Shown: one piece after another, positions 21,612 through 33,812 of the stretch
Position numbering within the stretch: position 1 is the first letter of the stretch
Layout: each line of letters starts with the position of its first letter
Source: Uranotaenia lowii
Lineage: Eukaryota > Arthropoda > Insecta > Diptera > Culicidae
Assembly: GCF_029784155.1 (NCBI RefSeq)
Contig: NC_073693.1
Coordinates: forward strand, 226,129,094 to 226,193,093
Length of the DNA stretch: 64,000 nt
Reading direction: 5' to 3'
Made by a program: the position numbers and the translations under genes
Notes under the pieces: model-generated
What the model saw: the letters and a program-made list of their open reading frames with translations, nothing else
Databases searched by the model: none
Told to the model about the DNA's origin: nothing

Positions 21612-23596
21612 GGCTTAGCTTTAGCTTAGCTTTAGCTTAGCTTTAGCTTAGCTTTAGCTTAGCTTTAGCTTAGCTTTAGCTTAGCTTTAGCTTAGCTTTA
21701 GCTTAGCTTTAGCTTAGCTTTAGCTTAGGCTTAGCTTAGCTTTAGCTTAGCTTTAGCTTAGCTTTAGCTTAGCTTTAGCTTAGCTTTAGCTTAGCTTTAG
21801 CTTAGGCTTAGCTTAGCTTTAGCTTAGCTTTAGCTTAGCTTTAGCTTAGCTTTAGCTTAGCTTTAGCTTAGCTTTAGCTTAGCTTTAGCTTAGCTTTAGC
21901 TTAGCTTTAGCTTAGCTTTAGCTTAGCTTTAGCTTAGCTTTAGCTTAGCTTTAGCTTAGCTTTAGCTTAGCTTTAGCTTAGCTTTAGCTTAGCTTTAGCT
22001 TAGCTTTAGCTTAGCTTTAGCTTAGCTTTAGCTTAGCTTTAGCTTAGCTTTAGCTTAGCTTTAGCTTAGCTTTAGCTTAGCTTTAGCTTAGCTTTAGCTT
22101 AGCTTTAGCTTAGCTTTAGCTTAGCTTTAGCTTAGCTTTAGCTTAGCTTTAGCTTAGCTTTAGCTTAGCTTTAGCTTAGCTTTAGCTTAGCTTTAGCTTA
22201 GCTTTAGCTTAGCTTTAGCTTAGCTTTAGCTTAGCTTTAGCTTAGCTTTAGCTTAGCTTTAGCTTAGCTTTAGCTTAGCTTTAGCTTAGCTTTAGCTTAG
22301 CTTTAGCTTAGCTTTAGCTTAGCTTTAGCTTAGCTTTAGCTTAGCTTTAGCTTAGCTTTAGCTTAGCTTTAGCTTAGCTTTAGCTTAGCTTTAGCTTAGC
22401 TTTAGCTTAGCTTTAGCTTAGCTTTAGCTTAGCTTTAGCTTAGCTTTAGCTTAGCTTTAGCTTAGCTTTAGCTTAGCTTTAGCTTAGCTTTAGCTTAGCT
22501 TTAGCTTAGCTTTAGCTTAGCTTTAGCTTAGCTTTAGCTTAGCTTTAGCTTAGCTTTAGCTTAGCTTTAGCTTAGCTTTAGCTTAGCTTTAGCTTAGCTT
22601 TAGCTTAGCTTTAGCTTAGCTTTAGCTTAGCTTTAGCTTAGCTTTAGCTTAGCTTTAGCTTAGCTTTAGCTTAGCTTTAGCTTAGCTTTAGCTTAGCTTT
22701 AGCTTAGCTTTAGCTTAGCTTTAGCTTAGCTTTAGCTTAGCTTTAGCTTAGCTTTAGCTTAGCTTTAGCTTAGCTTTAGCTTAGCTTTAGCTTAGCTTTA
22801 GCTTAGCTTTAGCTTAGCTTTAGCTTAGCTTTAGCTTAGCTTTAGCTTAGCTTTAGCTTAGCTTTAGCTTAGCTTTAGCTTAGCTTTAGCTTAGCTTTAG
22901 CTTAGCTTTAGCTTAGTTTTAGCTTAGCTTTAGCTTAGCTTTAGCTTAGCTTTAGCTTAGCTTTAGCTTAGCTTTAGCTTAGCTTTAGCTTAGCTTTAGC
23001 TTAGCTTTAGCTTAGCTTTAGCTTAGCTTTAGCTTAGCTTTAGCTTAGCTTTAGCTTAGCTTTAGCTTAGCTTTAGCTTAGCTTTAGCTTAGCTTTAGCT
23101 TAGCTTTAGCTTAGCTGCAAAAAAAATTATTAAGGCACCTTTAGCTTAGCTTAGCTTTAGCTTAGCTTTAGCTTAGCTTTAGCTTAGCTTTAGCTTAGCT
23201 TTAGCTTAGTTTTAGCTTAGCTTTAGCTTAGCTTTAGCTTAGCTTTAGCTTAGCTTTAGCTTAGCTTTAGCTTAGCTTTAGCTTAGCTTTAGCTTAGCTT
23301 TAGCTTAGCTTTAGCTTAGCTTTAGCTTAGCTTTAGCTTAGCTTTAGCTTAGCTTTAGCTTAGCTTTAGCTTAGCTTTAGCTTAGCTTTAGCTTAGCTTT
23401 AGCTTAGCTTTAGCTTAGTTTTAGCTTAGCTTTAGCTTAGCTTTAGCTTAGCTTTAGCTTAGCTTTAGCTTAGCTTTAGCTTAGCTTTAGCTTAGCTTTA
23501 GCTTAGCTTTAGCTTAGCTTTAGCTTAGCTTTAGCTTAGCTTTAGCTTAGCTTTAGCTTAGCTTTAGCTTAGCTTTAGCTTAGCTTTAGCTTAGCT
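21612..23596. repeat. (AGCTTTAGCTT)n 11-bp minisatellite, about 2 kb
   Basis: The unit is 11 bases, effectively TTTAGC plus TTAGC. It is almost perfect across about 180 units, with small variants: GGCTTAGC near 21727 and 21805, and C-to-T changes at 22917, 23210 and 23419. At 23117-23140 the array is broken by GCAAAAAAAATTATTAAGGC followed by ACCT, and the identical string forms the right border at 23597. The unit contains TAG, so there are no long frames. Confidence 0.97.
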
Positions 23597-25109
23597 GCAA
23601 AAAAAATTATTAAGGCACCTTTATACAGTAGGTACAAATAATCAGGCCTCAATAAGTCACTTTTAATATTGCGAGCTCTTTCAATGTTTCTGAAAGATTT
23701 CAATACCTTTCCGAATCCTTCGAAATTGGAAGTTACGCCAAACCACCGGTATTTGGATTCGGTTGTTTCGCATACCTAGTTACACAATTTGATACAGACG
23801 TACAGCAATTTCTCCACCCGAAGGATCTCTTCGGTGCGAGAGCATCCGAGCTTTGTGACTGTAAAATTGCGAGCACATAAATTATTCACCGTCCCCAATC
23901 TTTGTTTCCTTTGTTTTCCTCCTCGGGTAAAACCGAGAACCGAGAAACGACTCGAATTCACGCTGCTTGTTCCTCGATGTGCCGGATAACCACTATTGTA
24001 CATGTGTTTGTACACCTACAGCGTGAGTCGTTGGAGGATTTGACAAATGTAGCTAGCACGGACTCTTAGACAACACAACACAATCCAACAGACGCTTTCG
24101 CGGTGGTAACTTTACGTTGTAGATACACGCGTTCACGGTTGTCTCCCCAGTTGGCTCATCGAAAGGTGCCCCAAACTATTGCTTGTCAAGCTGGTGCTTT
24201 AGCTACCTTTTGCTGGTCTGGTTGCCTGACTTGTGACGTATGGTGTGCTGAAAAATTGTTATCTCTTCAATGAATCACACAGCACAGCACAGCGCACAGC
24301 CGTTTAACAACACCTCAAGGAAGATGTCAGGAAGCAATTATTTACCTTCCTACTTCTGGATGGTGAGAACTTCAATTGGTTGATATTGAGGAACCGATGT
24401 GGAATTCAAATAATATGTTGTTGAGCAGAATGAAATGCTTGTTTTTGGAATTTTTATGTTCCTTCAATGGCAAACAAAAATAAAACAAATTCAAGAATAT
24501 ACTAAAATAATACATTTTATAATCGTGTCATTGATTTTTGAAAAAAATCAAAGAATGCATACAGAATCCGTGCTTCTCAATGCATAGAATGAGCAACATT
24601 TTGGAATCTACAAAGCACATTTTCTTAGTATCAAATAACTATTGAGATGAAGAATATGATGTTACCTACATGAATATTAAGATTATCAAACACGTGACGC
24701 TGCAGATTAGTTCAAAGAAAATTATGAAAAACAGGAATTATCATCTTCTCTTCCAAGGTGTGGACTTAAGGACTCAACTTTATCCTCGAAGTTTCATTTA
24801 CTGGTAAATGACAACAGATTTTCGGTTGAGCCAAACTATTCGAGATATTGTTGGCTTTCCACTGGACGTTGAATCATTTTAGTTGAGGGAAGAACGTTGC
24901 AATTTTATCATCGAACGCTTCTCTCAGTATTTTTTTTTATACTTTTATTTGGTTGGGTTTGATTGCAAGATAAAGATGCATAAACTGTTTGTGTTTCAGT
25001 GAAGAAAAAAACTTTAAATGGAAGATATTATTTGATGTGTTTCCTTGAAATTTGTTGTCTTTTAATATCAAGTTTCCATGTTTTAAGGATGTTTCGACCA
25101 ACATACTTA
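23597..25109. other. Intergenic, no gene seen
   Basis: After the minisatellite border the sequence looks unique. A GC-richer patch at 23740-24350 has short frames on both strands (23789-23989 plus, 23776-24015 minus) with no recognisable domain. CACAGCACAGCACAGCGCACAG near 24280 is a small microsatellite. Confidence 0.5.
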
Positions 25110-25487
25110 ATTAGACTGGAACAAATATCAATTTCTTCTTTTGTCACCCCCCCCTTCGAAATTTCCAAAATCCCGAAGGGGGGAAAATAAAGTTAGAAGT
25201 ATTTAATAAAAAATCAAATATTCGAAAGATGACAAGACCAAAAACCAAATTTTGGAAGTTGGAAGTCAATTCACATTTAGTATTCTTGATTTTATTGAAT
25301 TTTTCGATAAAAAATACTTGATTTTTAGGTTTTATGCAATGAAATAGTATGTAATTTGGTTGTGTACAAGCTTTCGTGCATTTTATTCCAATTTATTTGT
25401 TTTTCGCGTTATTTTTTATTGTCCCCCCCTCGCGATATTCCAACTCCGAGTGACAAAAGAAGAATTTGAAATTTATTCCGGCCTTAT
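25110..25487. mobile_element. MITE with about 38-bp TIRs
   Basis: The left end (25110-25147) and the reverse complement of the right end (25450-25487) agree at most positions; the shared core is TTCTTCTTTTGTCAC, preceded by CTGGAACAAAT or CCGGAATAAAT. Inside the left end, CCCCCCCCTTCG and CGAAGGGGGGA form a further small hairpin. It has no coding capacity. The target duplication is unclear, possibly TA-rich. Confidence 0.8.
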
Positions 25488-26465
25488 AAAGATTATCATA
25501 AGTTATCACAACGTTTATGATTAACTTCAAAATGCCTCGTCAAACTCCTTCATCCTATTTTTATTTCAACATTATTTCCGAAATTCCAGCAGATAAAGAA
25601 TTTTCCTAGAAATCTGAGAGTACGCCAAATTTAGATCGGCAAGAAGGGAGAGAGTAGAGCCTCGTCATATTTCTCTAACCAATAAAAATCGTGATGGAAA
25701 TCTTTTTTTTTTTTGTTTTTTTTTATCCTTATTCGTCTTTGGGTGTCAAAATGACACTTTGGAAGTTTGGCGGCTTGTAACTTTATCTGGGTGCATCCGA
25801 ATACAACAATTTCTTCGGGAAACTTCAATGAAATCTTGAAATCTCTTCTTTAGAAACTCCTTAATAAAACCCTTGAGTGTCAATTTGACCGCTTTACACT
25901 AAGGTTTTTTAACGCGGTATGAAATCTGTCGATAACATATAGGACATGGAACATGGAAACCTTGTAAAAAAACTTAGTGTGTCTCTCTTGATTCTCAAAC
26001 GATTTCTACAAAATTGATTGTTTTGGAAACCTCATGATGTAACTCAGACAAAGTCTAAGAGCCAAAGAGTATAAATCGTCGGAGCGCTTATGTAATAACA
26101 CCACTAGAATCGGTTTGAAATTGGCTTTGTGGTGAATATAAAAATACTGCGGAAAACTTGAGTTAATATTTATACTCAACATCCAGTACAAAGTTTAATT
26201 TAAATGCAAGAAAATCAGAGAAATTGCAAATTGACAAAAACATGAAAACACAGCTACCTTTGAAATTAGTGATAAATTCTGTGTTTCGTCTTTTGAAAAC
26301 CTTAAAATGCAAAAATGTGCCAAATTACATCAACTTTCCATTCCTCTTTTAAAAAATCAGGAGGGACCCAAAAAATTTGACGGCTCACTAATTGAGAAGA
26401 GCGGGTTTTACACCATTTTTCTACATTTGTTTTGTCGTGAACTTAAAAAATTCCATAGAAATATA

Positions 26466-27064
26466 CAGACCCCGTTCGTTTTTGGCAACATTCGATTTTA
26501 ACAACATTCGATTTTGGCAACATCCGATTTTGGCACATGTGCCAAAATCGAACGGTTTTTAAAAAAAACATTACCTTTTAGTTTTTGCTATAACAGGACC
26601 AATATAATTTAGACAAACACCATACATACGGTTTTACGTTCTGAAATGATGATTAAATACAACAACAAAATCCTAAGTATTTTTAAAAATTTATAAAGTA
26701 CTTTAAAATGACAAAAAGATGAAAAATTTAAAAAATTAGAAAACAAAAACAAACAATGAACAATGAACAAAAACTAATAATGACAAAAAACAACTAAAAA
26801 ATGATGAAGAATGATAAAAAAAAACCAAAAATGACCAAAAAAATAAACATTAAAAACAAAAAAAAATAGTACAAAATTCATGGAAAACATGATAAAAAAT
26901 AATCAAAAATTACTAAAAATTGTCGGATATTGATTAAAAATAACGTTAATGATAATCAAAACAGTTATTTCGTGAAAATACGAGAAAAAATTCAGGAGAA
27001 AAAAACCGTTCGATTTTGGCAACACAAAATGTTCGGGCATGTTGCCAAAAACGAACGGTGTCTG
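26466..27064. mobile_element. TA-flanked Tc1/mariner-type MITE, 599 bp
   Basis: The ends are inverted repeats CAGACCCCGTTCGTTTTTGG and CAGACACCGTTCGTTTTTGG, each flanked by TA (26464-26465 and 27065-27066). Secondary inverted copies of ACCGTTCGATTTTGGCA lie inside both ends, and a perfect 24-base palindrome centred on CACATGTG sits at 26527-26550. The centre is AT-rich with AAAACAAA words and has no transposase. TA duplication and end structure suggest mobilisation by a Tc1/mariner transposase. Confidence 0.88.
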
Positions 27065-27346
27065 TATCTGTTTGTGCAACGTATAGCTTCAAACTTCAGC
27101 TTTCTTGGACATTTATTGAAATTGTTTTGAGCATTCCGTAGCTGATCTATATTATTTTTTCCAAAGCATGTTTTTTTAGATTTATTTTAATAGACCTTGA
27201 ATAACGGATAACTGAATTGTCTGAAAAAAAAAATATTTGAATTACATTACTAGATTTCCAAAACTTTAAATTTGGTAAAAATCGGTTGGAAAACAAGAGA
27301 GTTATATTGGTCTTAGTCAGGAGTGTCAAATTGACACTCCAGGAAC

Positions 27347-30300
27347 CAGGGGCGGTCCTTGAGTTGCCTACAGGGGGGGGGGGGGATTTTCCAAATTTAC
27401 AAAAATCAGTCAAATAAAAAGGAACGTCCATCGAAGGAAGGGGTGGGGGGTTTTGAGTTTCAAATTTTGCTAAAAATAATAAAAATACCAAAAACACAAT
27501 AAATAAAGAAATCCATTTCTAAAACGATATAAAAACTCATAATCTTCACACAAACTCGGAAAAATAAAAATTATTACTGATACGGATCAAAATGAATCAC
27601 AATCAAAATTTTAAATCAATGTTATTTTCCGTAAGTTACTGATAAGGAAGTATTTTCCAAATAAAATTGAAAAGATAAAAGACAATTGGAAAATAATTTG
27701 GAAAGACTATTCTGGCATTACCTAAGAATGTTTTTAGAAACAAAGTTTTTATTTTATTTTGCCAATTTGGTGAAAGTCTGAAAAACGATTTGGATTTTGC
27801 TTAGAGAAATATCTTAAATTCATTGTAGTTAATACTTCTTTAACCATTCGTTAAAAGTCTATTATTATACAGAATTTCGAACAGTGAAAAAATAAAAAAC
27901 TTCTATAACTTTTTCCCAGCAGTCAAAATTACTTGCCTTCTTGGGGAAAGAAAGTTGATAGGAAGGAACGCTTATTTCAAATGTTTATTCTAATGTTTAA
28001 AAGTTTTATCAAAAAAATGCAGAATTTTCTTGAAATTTTTTTAACCTATTTAAATAATGTTAGTTAACCAAAAGAAATCCAAAATAAACTCTTGATTTCT
28101 TTTTACCTTAAAATGTTAATTTTGTAACCTTGTGTAGTTTATTAAAACCCTTTTGAATTTGGAGTTGAGCATTTAGATAAAAAAAAATAGAAGCTGGAAT
28201 TGGGTTCTAGAAGAATATTCCATACAAGTATAAAATTTGTAATGATATAAACGATCTTTTGTCCAAGGAATAATCCACAAAGTAATAGCTGAACTTGTTT
28301 AAATACATTTATTTTAAAAAAAATATCAACGAGGTAGGGTTTTTATGTATCAAGGTTTGAGTTTCTAACAAAAGGTTGATTTTATTGTAAATTAGAATTG
28401 AAAATAAAAATTTAATTTCAATTCGTGAACGTATTAACATGTCGTAGAATGAAATGTCTCAGGCCTAGAGTTATATAAGACTAAAAACCGGAGGCGAGCC
28501 AATTTTCTGACATGATTGTTAATTTTTATTTTCAAAACACATTTTCAATTTCACGTAACTACAAAAAATGAAGGTTTCCAGATTGCCCAGTTTTATCCGG
28601 GTTCGCCCGCATATTTAAAATGAAATTTGGAAAAAGTCCGGTCAAATGAAACTAAAAAAACAAAATGTGTTGTAAATTTTTTTTTTATATTTACGTCTTA
28701 AACAAAAAATATTAAGCAAGTTTCATACCAATAATCAAGAAAAGATTTTGGAAACCTAAAATATTATTTAAAAACTGTCTATAAATTCTAATGAGAACAT
28801 TTTTTTCAAATTTTTTTTTCTAGGTTTTTGATGAGTTATTTCTAGGTTTTAACCAAATTTTCCCGAATATTGCACGTATTTATTGTTGAAAATTTAAATC
28901 AAATGTCCTGATTTTGTCTGGTTTAAAGCTAAAATATCTCGGATTTTTCCGGCCGGGATATGTGCTGAAAAACTCAGGCAACCTTACGGAAAATTCATTT
29001 ATTGAACTACAAATTTTACTAGAAAAAAATCTCCATGGAAGAGAGAGGATGTTAAAACCCCAACCTCCACTCCCCGTTCACACGACCTTGCTGTGCACTG
29101 CTCCTCCTCTTCCCTTCAAATTTCATTTAACTAAACTAGAGGTTTGTTTTAAAAAAAAAACTTGAAATAAGAGAAGAATAGTGAAAACTTTTAACACATT
29201 TTCTCAAGATACTAATTTTGATATCCATTTAAACAACTTATACATCCTGTTATAAAACAATATGTGAATCTATAATATTCACTGCAAAAAAAAATGTTGA
29301 CAAAAAGATAATTTTCTTCGTTTGTTTATTTGGCAGTTATCACTCTTTATTTTATTTTCCGATATAAATGTAATTTTACAAATAAAAAAACACACATTTA
29401 TAAAAACGAAATATAAAGAAAATCTTCGATTTATCTACAATATTTTTCCTAAGCATCTTCATATCAGTGCAACACTCTCATGAAAATTTAAATGATTTTT
29501 ATTTTTCAACAGCACGTTTTGAAATTCAAAAATTTATTTGATATAAGTGTTTGTTAATAATTGCTATGAGTTTAAAACTTAAAATTTTATTATTTTTCTG
29601 AAATATTTCTTCTTCAATTTCTAAATATAAATTTAACTTATAAACAACATTATTGAAATCAAATTCTTAGGTATGAAGCTTTTGGAACTTTATTTCTATT
29701 TATTTTTTTACTCTAATTTTAAGCTATCCTAGGAAGGTTTCTATTTTTATTAGAACTGAATCGAAAGAATAAGTAACAAATTTGGAACGAATGATTTCTG
29801 ATAACAAATACTTTTTTTTCAATGAAAAACCCTGATCAATTGCAATTTAAATACTTAAACTTCCAGATTCAGAGGGGATTTTTAACATAAATTTTCAAGC
29901 TGGATTTTTGCTTCAAATTTTATTTACTGTTATGTGGATGAGCTGCAGTATCAGTGACATAATTTCTGTGAATTTTGAAACCAAGCCATGTTGGTTAAAA
30001 ATAATAAAAATATCTTCTAAATGTTCAACTTGAGCGATTACTTTGCTTCCGAAAAAATAGTCGAGTGATGATGGGATAGATAAATCATGAGAGTAATTAA
30101 AACAACGGCAAGTTTTTGGAGCCTATGTTTAAAAAACTGAGTCCTGAACTCGATTTTTTATCAGATTTTGTACATCACCTCTAATTTTATAAGCAGTATT
30201 TTTAGTGTTTTTAAGAAAATCGAATAGATATAAATGTATGAAAGATACATATGTGGTCAGCAAATTCGAATTCAACATTGTAAGTACCTACTACAACAAA

Positions 30301-30586
30301 AATTATTTGGTGAAAATCAATCCAGATAATCCAGAAAGTTACAGCTGTTTTATTTTGGTGGATCGACTTTTTTCAATCTTAAGCGTTTAAGAAATCATTT
30401 AACTCTTATATTTAACAATCACCCCTACGAAGTGGAAATTTTAAAAAATTTAAACTACACCTACTAGGAAAAGTTCTAAGTTTTTATAGCAACTCCAGTT
30501 TTTGCGAGTATTTTGAAGTGGTTTTTTTGCCGCTTGTCGCACTCCGATTACCCCCCCCCCCCCCCTCGTCCATAGGACCGCGCCTG
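27347..30586. mobile_element. hAT-like DNA transposon, 3.2 kb, non-coding or decayed
   Basis: The ends are CAGGGGCGGTCC and, on the complement, CAGGCGCGGTCC. They are flanked by 8-bp sequences CCAGGAAC (27339-27346) and CCAGGGAC (30587-30594), one mismatch apart. The 8-bp duplication and CAGGG ends fit the hAT superfamily. The related copy at 62037-62736 shows the same target without an insert, which confirms the borders. Just inside each end is a homopolymer: 13 G at 27373-27385 and 15 C at 30551-30565. The interior is AT-rich with no transposase-like frame; GCCCGG/ATCCGG words at 28590-28970 resemble a dispersed repeat also present near 49320-49410. Confidence 0.85.
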
Positions 30587-30632
30587 CCAGGGACTAAAAC
30601 TGGTTAAAAAATCAGGGACGGATAAGGGTTAA

Positions 30633-32245
30633 GGAATGAACAATATAATGTTCAATGATAAAATTGTAACTTTTTTCCCTCAACTCACACTTAAGATCAA
30701 AAACGGCAGTTTTTTCTGAGCTCTCAGGAAGCGTTCGAAAAGAAGTAATGATGCAATAATTGAAGATATAATGAGTTTATTACAAGCCTCAGAAAAAAAA
30801 TAATTTAAAACAAAATTCTCAGATATTTGAACTTGCTGTTGATTTTGGATTTTGGAATCTGGTGCTAACTCGCTAAAAATTGTCAAAAATTCGCTTCACA
30901 GTATTGAAAATTACGTTAGGGAAGACCAATGGGAACCGAGAAAATCGCTAAATGACTTGAAAATGCATGAAAGGTCGAGATCTGTTGTTATTTCGAAAAA
31001 AAACTGTCCCAAAAATCTACTGTCTGGGACTTCTTAAAAAGTCTATTTTTGGCCAAAAATTTGTTTTGAGAAATCACCAGATATCGACGTTTCATGTATT
31101 TTTTGGTTATTTGTCATCAAAACTTTAAATTCAATTTTTCCGATTTTCCTTGGGCCTCAAAGTGGTTTTTGAAATTGTAAAGCCAATTTTTCACAAAAAA
31201 TATTTTTCGAGTAAGGACTTGATTTTGACGTGTTATGCATTATTTAATCAATTGGTATCCAAATTAATATTTCAATTTTTCCGGTTCCCTTTGTGATTGT
31301 TGAGGATCAAAAATCGAAATCTTGAGGACTTTGAGGCATCTTTCAATCGAACCTAAATTTTGCACAGGTAAGTTTTTTTAGACGAATCGGCAATATGTGG
31401 TTGGTTTGCAAAATTCGACATCACCCATTTGATCGAGTATATGATTAATTTTAAGTAAATTATTTAATAATAACAACATTCAGTAATTAAAAGGTCCGAG
31501 CCGTTTCAAACAAACGAATTAATAAAAAAAATATTCAATAATAGAATAAGTTTGTCTCTTCTACTTTTATGAAGTAAGTATGCCTTTATTCCCTGAAAAT
31601 TCCCATTTCTTACTAGAAGTGTTTTTGAAATTTCTTAGCATATTAACTTTAAACACTATCTTACTGCGTTACCAAGTTGTTTGCTTGAGTAGGTCAGAAA
31701 ATCAGCAAAACATTTACTAGCCATTCTCTAATGGTTCAATTTTTAAGAAAAACATTAAAAAACAAAATAAAAATGTAGCATTTAAAGTTTATATTCACAG
31801 GGAATAGAATAAGTAGATATATGCATACTAAGATTTTCATTCGGTTTCCAGCAAAATTTTTGGCTGGAAACTTTTAGCATTCCAAATTTTTGATGCAAAC
31901 CAGCTAACTGATTCGTTTGCTGAATTTTTCCCACAATTTGCATTGCTGAAGTCCTAGCAATCGATCTCTCATATTAGGGACTTGATATTTTCGTGGGTTC
32001 GGAGGATGTCATATCGTTAAGTTCAGTGTTGTCTTATTGAAAGAACAATATGTTTAGGCGAAACATTCCGAAAGAAGATCCTTTTGCTATAAATTAACAA
32101 TATATGTAGTTAACGATTTTTTTTTTATTTTACGGAATAATTAATTCGTCATTATGGCCAAAAGATGACCAGACGTTGCTGCTGGAGGACCACGGCTAAA
32201 TTCAGGGTTGAGATTTCAAGCGGCTGAAAATCAAGTACATATGTA
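30633..32245. other. Intergenic, no gene seen
   Basis: AT-rich sequence without long frames. Nothing recognisable as a gene or complete repeat was found. Confidence 0.5.
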
Positions 32246-33343
32246 AAGCCAGTTTCACATAGAATCTGGTCGGATAAAATAGATTATTTTTCCGCAAAGA
32301 AATTCCTCAGTTTGCCCTTAACTATTGCCCAATATTTCTCGATGGGACGAAAATCCAGACAGTTTGGTGGATTGATGCTTTTTCCAACAAAATCGATCTT
32401 GTTCTTCTTATACCACTTAACGACATCCCGGCTGTAGTGGCAGCTTGATTGGTTCGGCCAGAACTTCACCGGACCTTTGTGGGACCGAATGAATGGCAAA
32501 ACCCTCTTCTGGAGACATTCTTCTTTGTAAACATTTCGATTCATTGTGTCCCCAGTGATGAAAATCTTAGTCCTGTTCCCACAACTACAGATCCCTTGCC
32601 AAATCATCAACTTACGAGCAAATTTATCTGCGAAAACAAACTTGAATCATTCCCGTACCATTCCATTTGCGCTTCGCAAGGTGAAATTTGTTACCGCGTA
32701 TTTATCCAAAATCCTTTTTGACGTAAGTTTCGTCGTCCATCAAAATGCATCCGTTGTACTTGGTCAACACTTTCTCGTACAACCTCCTTGCCCTGGTTTT
32801 GGCAACCAGGTTTTGTTTCAGCGTCCTGCTGGGGTGTTTGCTTGCATGATACGACCGCAAGCCTCCTCGCAAACAAATTCGTCGAGTTGTACTGTGGTTC
32901 GTCTTGAACTTTTTCGCCAAATCACGCAAGGAGATTCCAGGATTATTGTGAACTGATCGAATTACCTTTGCTCACAGCTTCCGGTCATATGTTCCACTTT
33001 TACGCCTGGTTTGTTTTGCTCGATCCACCGTAAGGGTCTCCCGGTAACGTTGCAGCACCGAATTTTCAGTCGATTTTGGATATTTCAGGAATTTCGCGAT
33101 CTTTACCTCTGACCACGTCGGTTCTCTACGTGAGTGTGCAGAATTTTCTCTCGCCTTTCGCGTTCCATCGTCGAAAACTTCAACTGCTAGCTGCTTAACT
33201 GACTACTTCAATCTTGATGAAATTTTCACCACTAAGTAAACAAACCATCCGGATCAAAACACTATCAATAGATTCGCGATGTGACAACTAGAGGCGCTGC
33301 AGTAAATGAAAAGATGCGACCAGATTCTATGTGAAAGACTTCA
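32246..33343 (-). mobile_element. Full-length mariner-like element, inactive
   Basis: The inverted ends share TTTCACATAGAATCTGGTCG (32253-32272 and complement at 33317-33336). TA dinucleotides lie at equal distance outside both ends (32244-32245 and 33344-33345), giving an element of about 1.1 kb, the usual mariner size. The outermost seven bases do not match between ends. A broken transposase gene fills it on the minus strand. Confidence 0.88.
32284..33168 (-). pseudogene. mariner transposase pseudogene
   Basis: Transposase cuts the element out at its inverted ends and inserts it at TA. The ATG at 33168-33166 opens MERERREKIL; the frame then shifts and continues with an N-terminal DNA-binding region, a second lesion (TGA after a YDRKL segment), the helix NNPGISLRDLAKKF, and MDDETYVKKDFG with the first catalytic Asp (about 32720). 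After more frame breaks the C-terminal half reads MIWQGICSCG, FWPNQSSCHYSRD and FRPIEKYWAIVK to the stop at 32284. In FWPN the second catalytic Asp appears replaced by Asn. The gene is dead: at least one frameshift, stops and a catalytic substitution. Confidence 0.9.
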
Positions 33344-33345
33344 TA

Positions 33346-33717
33346 TTTCTAAACATTGTGTGTGTAATATTTCTTTCAAGTAATAAAAAGCAAAAATTGT
33401 TTACAAAATCATGCAGATATTGCTTAGTTTGGGAAAAAAAACAAACAATTTTTAACCAAACATTTGTAGATTTCTCCGAATTCGTTTTTCTATTGCTGAT
33501 TTGCGAGCAATTGAGTTTTCTGATCGTTTCTAGCAATTTATATTGCTGAAAATTTTGCAGAAAAACCAGCGATACAAAATCCATCAAAATTTTGCAGGTT
33601 TCCTGTAATAAAAATAGCAGTTGTGGAGGTACACATGATTTCAATTTTATTTGGAAAACGGAAAAAAACTTGTTTTCTATTGCACTATGACGAAAAAATA
33701 AACATCTTTACAGTGAC
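33346..33717. other. Spacer between mariner and LINE, no gene seen
   Basis: AT-rich sequence with GCAAAATTTT words that also occur on the other side of the mariner element (near 31850), suggesting that the mariner landed inside an older repeat. Confidence 0.4.
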
Positions 33718-33732
33718 TATGATAAATTATTA
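33718..33732. repeat. 15-bp target-site duplication of the LINE, copy next to its 3' end
   Basis: TATGATAAATTATTA is found here and again at 39040-39054, exactly bracketing the minus-strand LINE. A perfect 15-bp match indicates a recent target-primed insertion. Confidence 0.95.
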
Positions 33733-33812
33733 TTTATTTATTGGAATGAAGATGATCAGCACAATCAAGGCTATTTACACCTAATTATTACAATTCTTTG
33801 GTTTTATGTAAA

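Larger units (their letters stand above)
25726..30628. mobile_element. TTAA-type foldback element, copy A, carrying two later insertions
   Basis: The right end reads AGGG followed by TTAA (30629-30632); its complement begins CCCTTATCCGTCCCTG. The left end has the matching but eroded TCCTTATTCGTCTTTG after TTTA. The two halves are long inverted copies of each other (for example the CTCTCTTGATTCTC block on the left and its complement near 27300). The same element occurs at 62037-62736. CCC ends and TTAA are typical of piggyBac-like elements; no transposase frame remains. A 599-bp MITE (26466-27064) and a 3.2 kb hAT-like element (27347-30586) interrupt this copy, leaving about 1.05 kb of its own sequence. 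Confidence 0.75.

Noticed and set aside
21612..23596. TTAGC-containing array as a telomere-like repeat
   Set aside because: Insect telomere repeats are TTAGG where present, and flies lack them. The 11-base unit with internal position and flanking unique DNA is a minisatellite.
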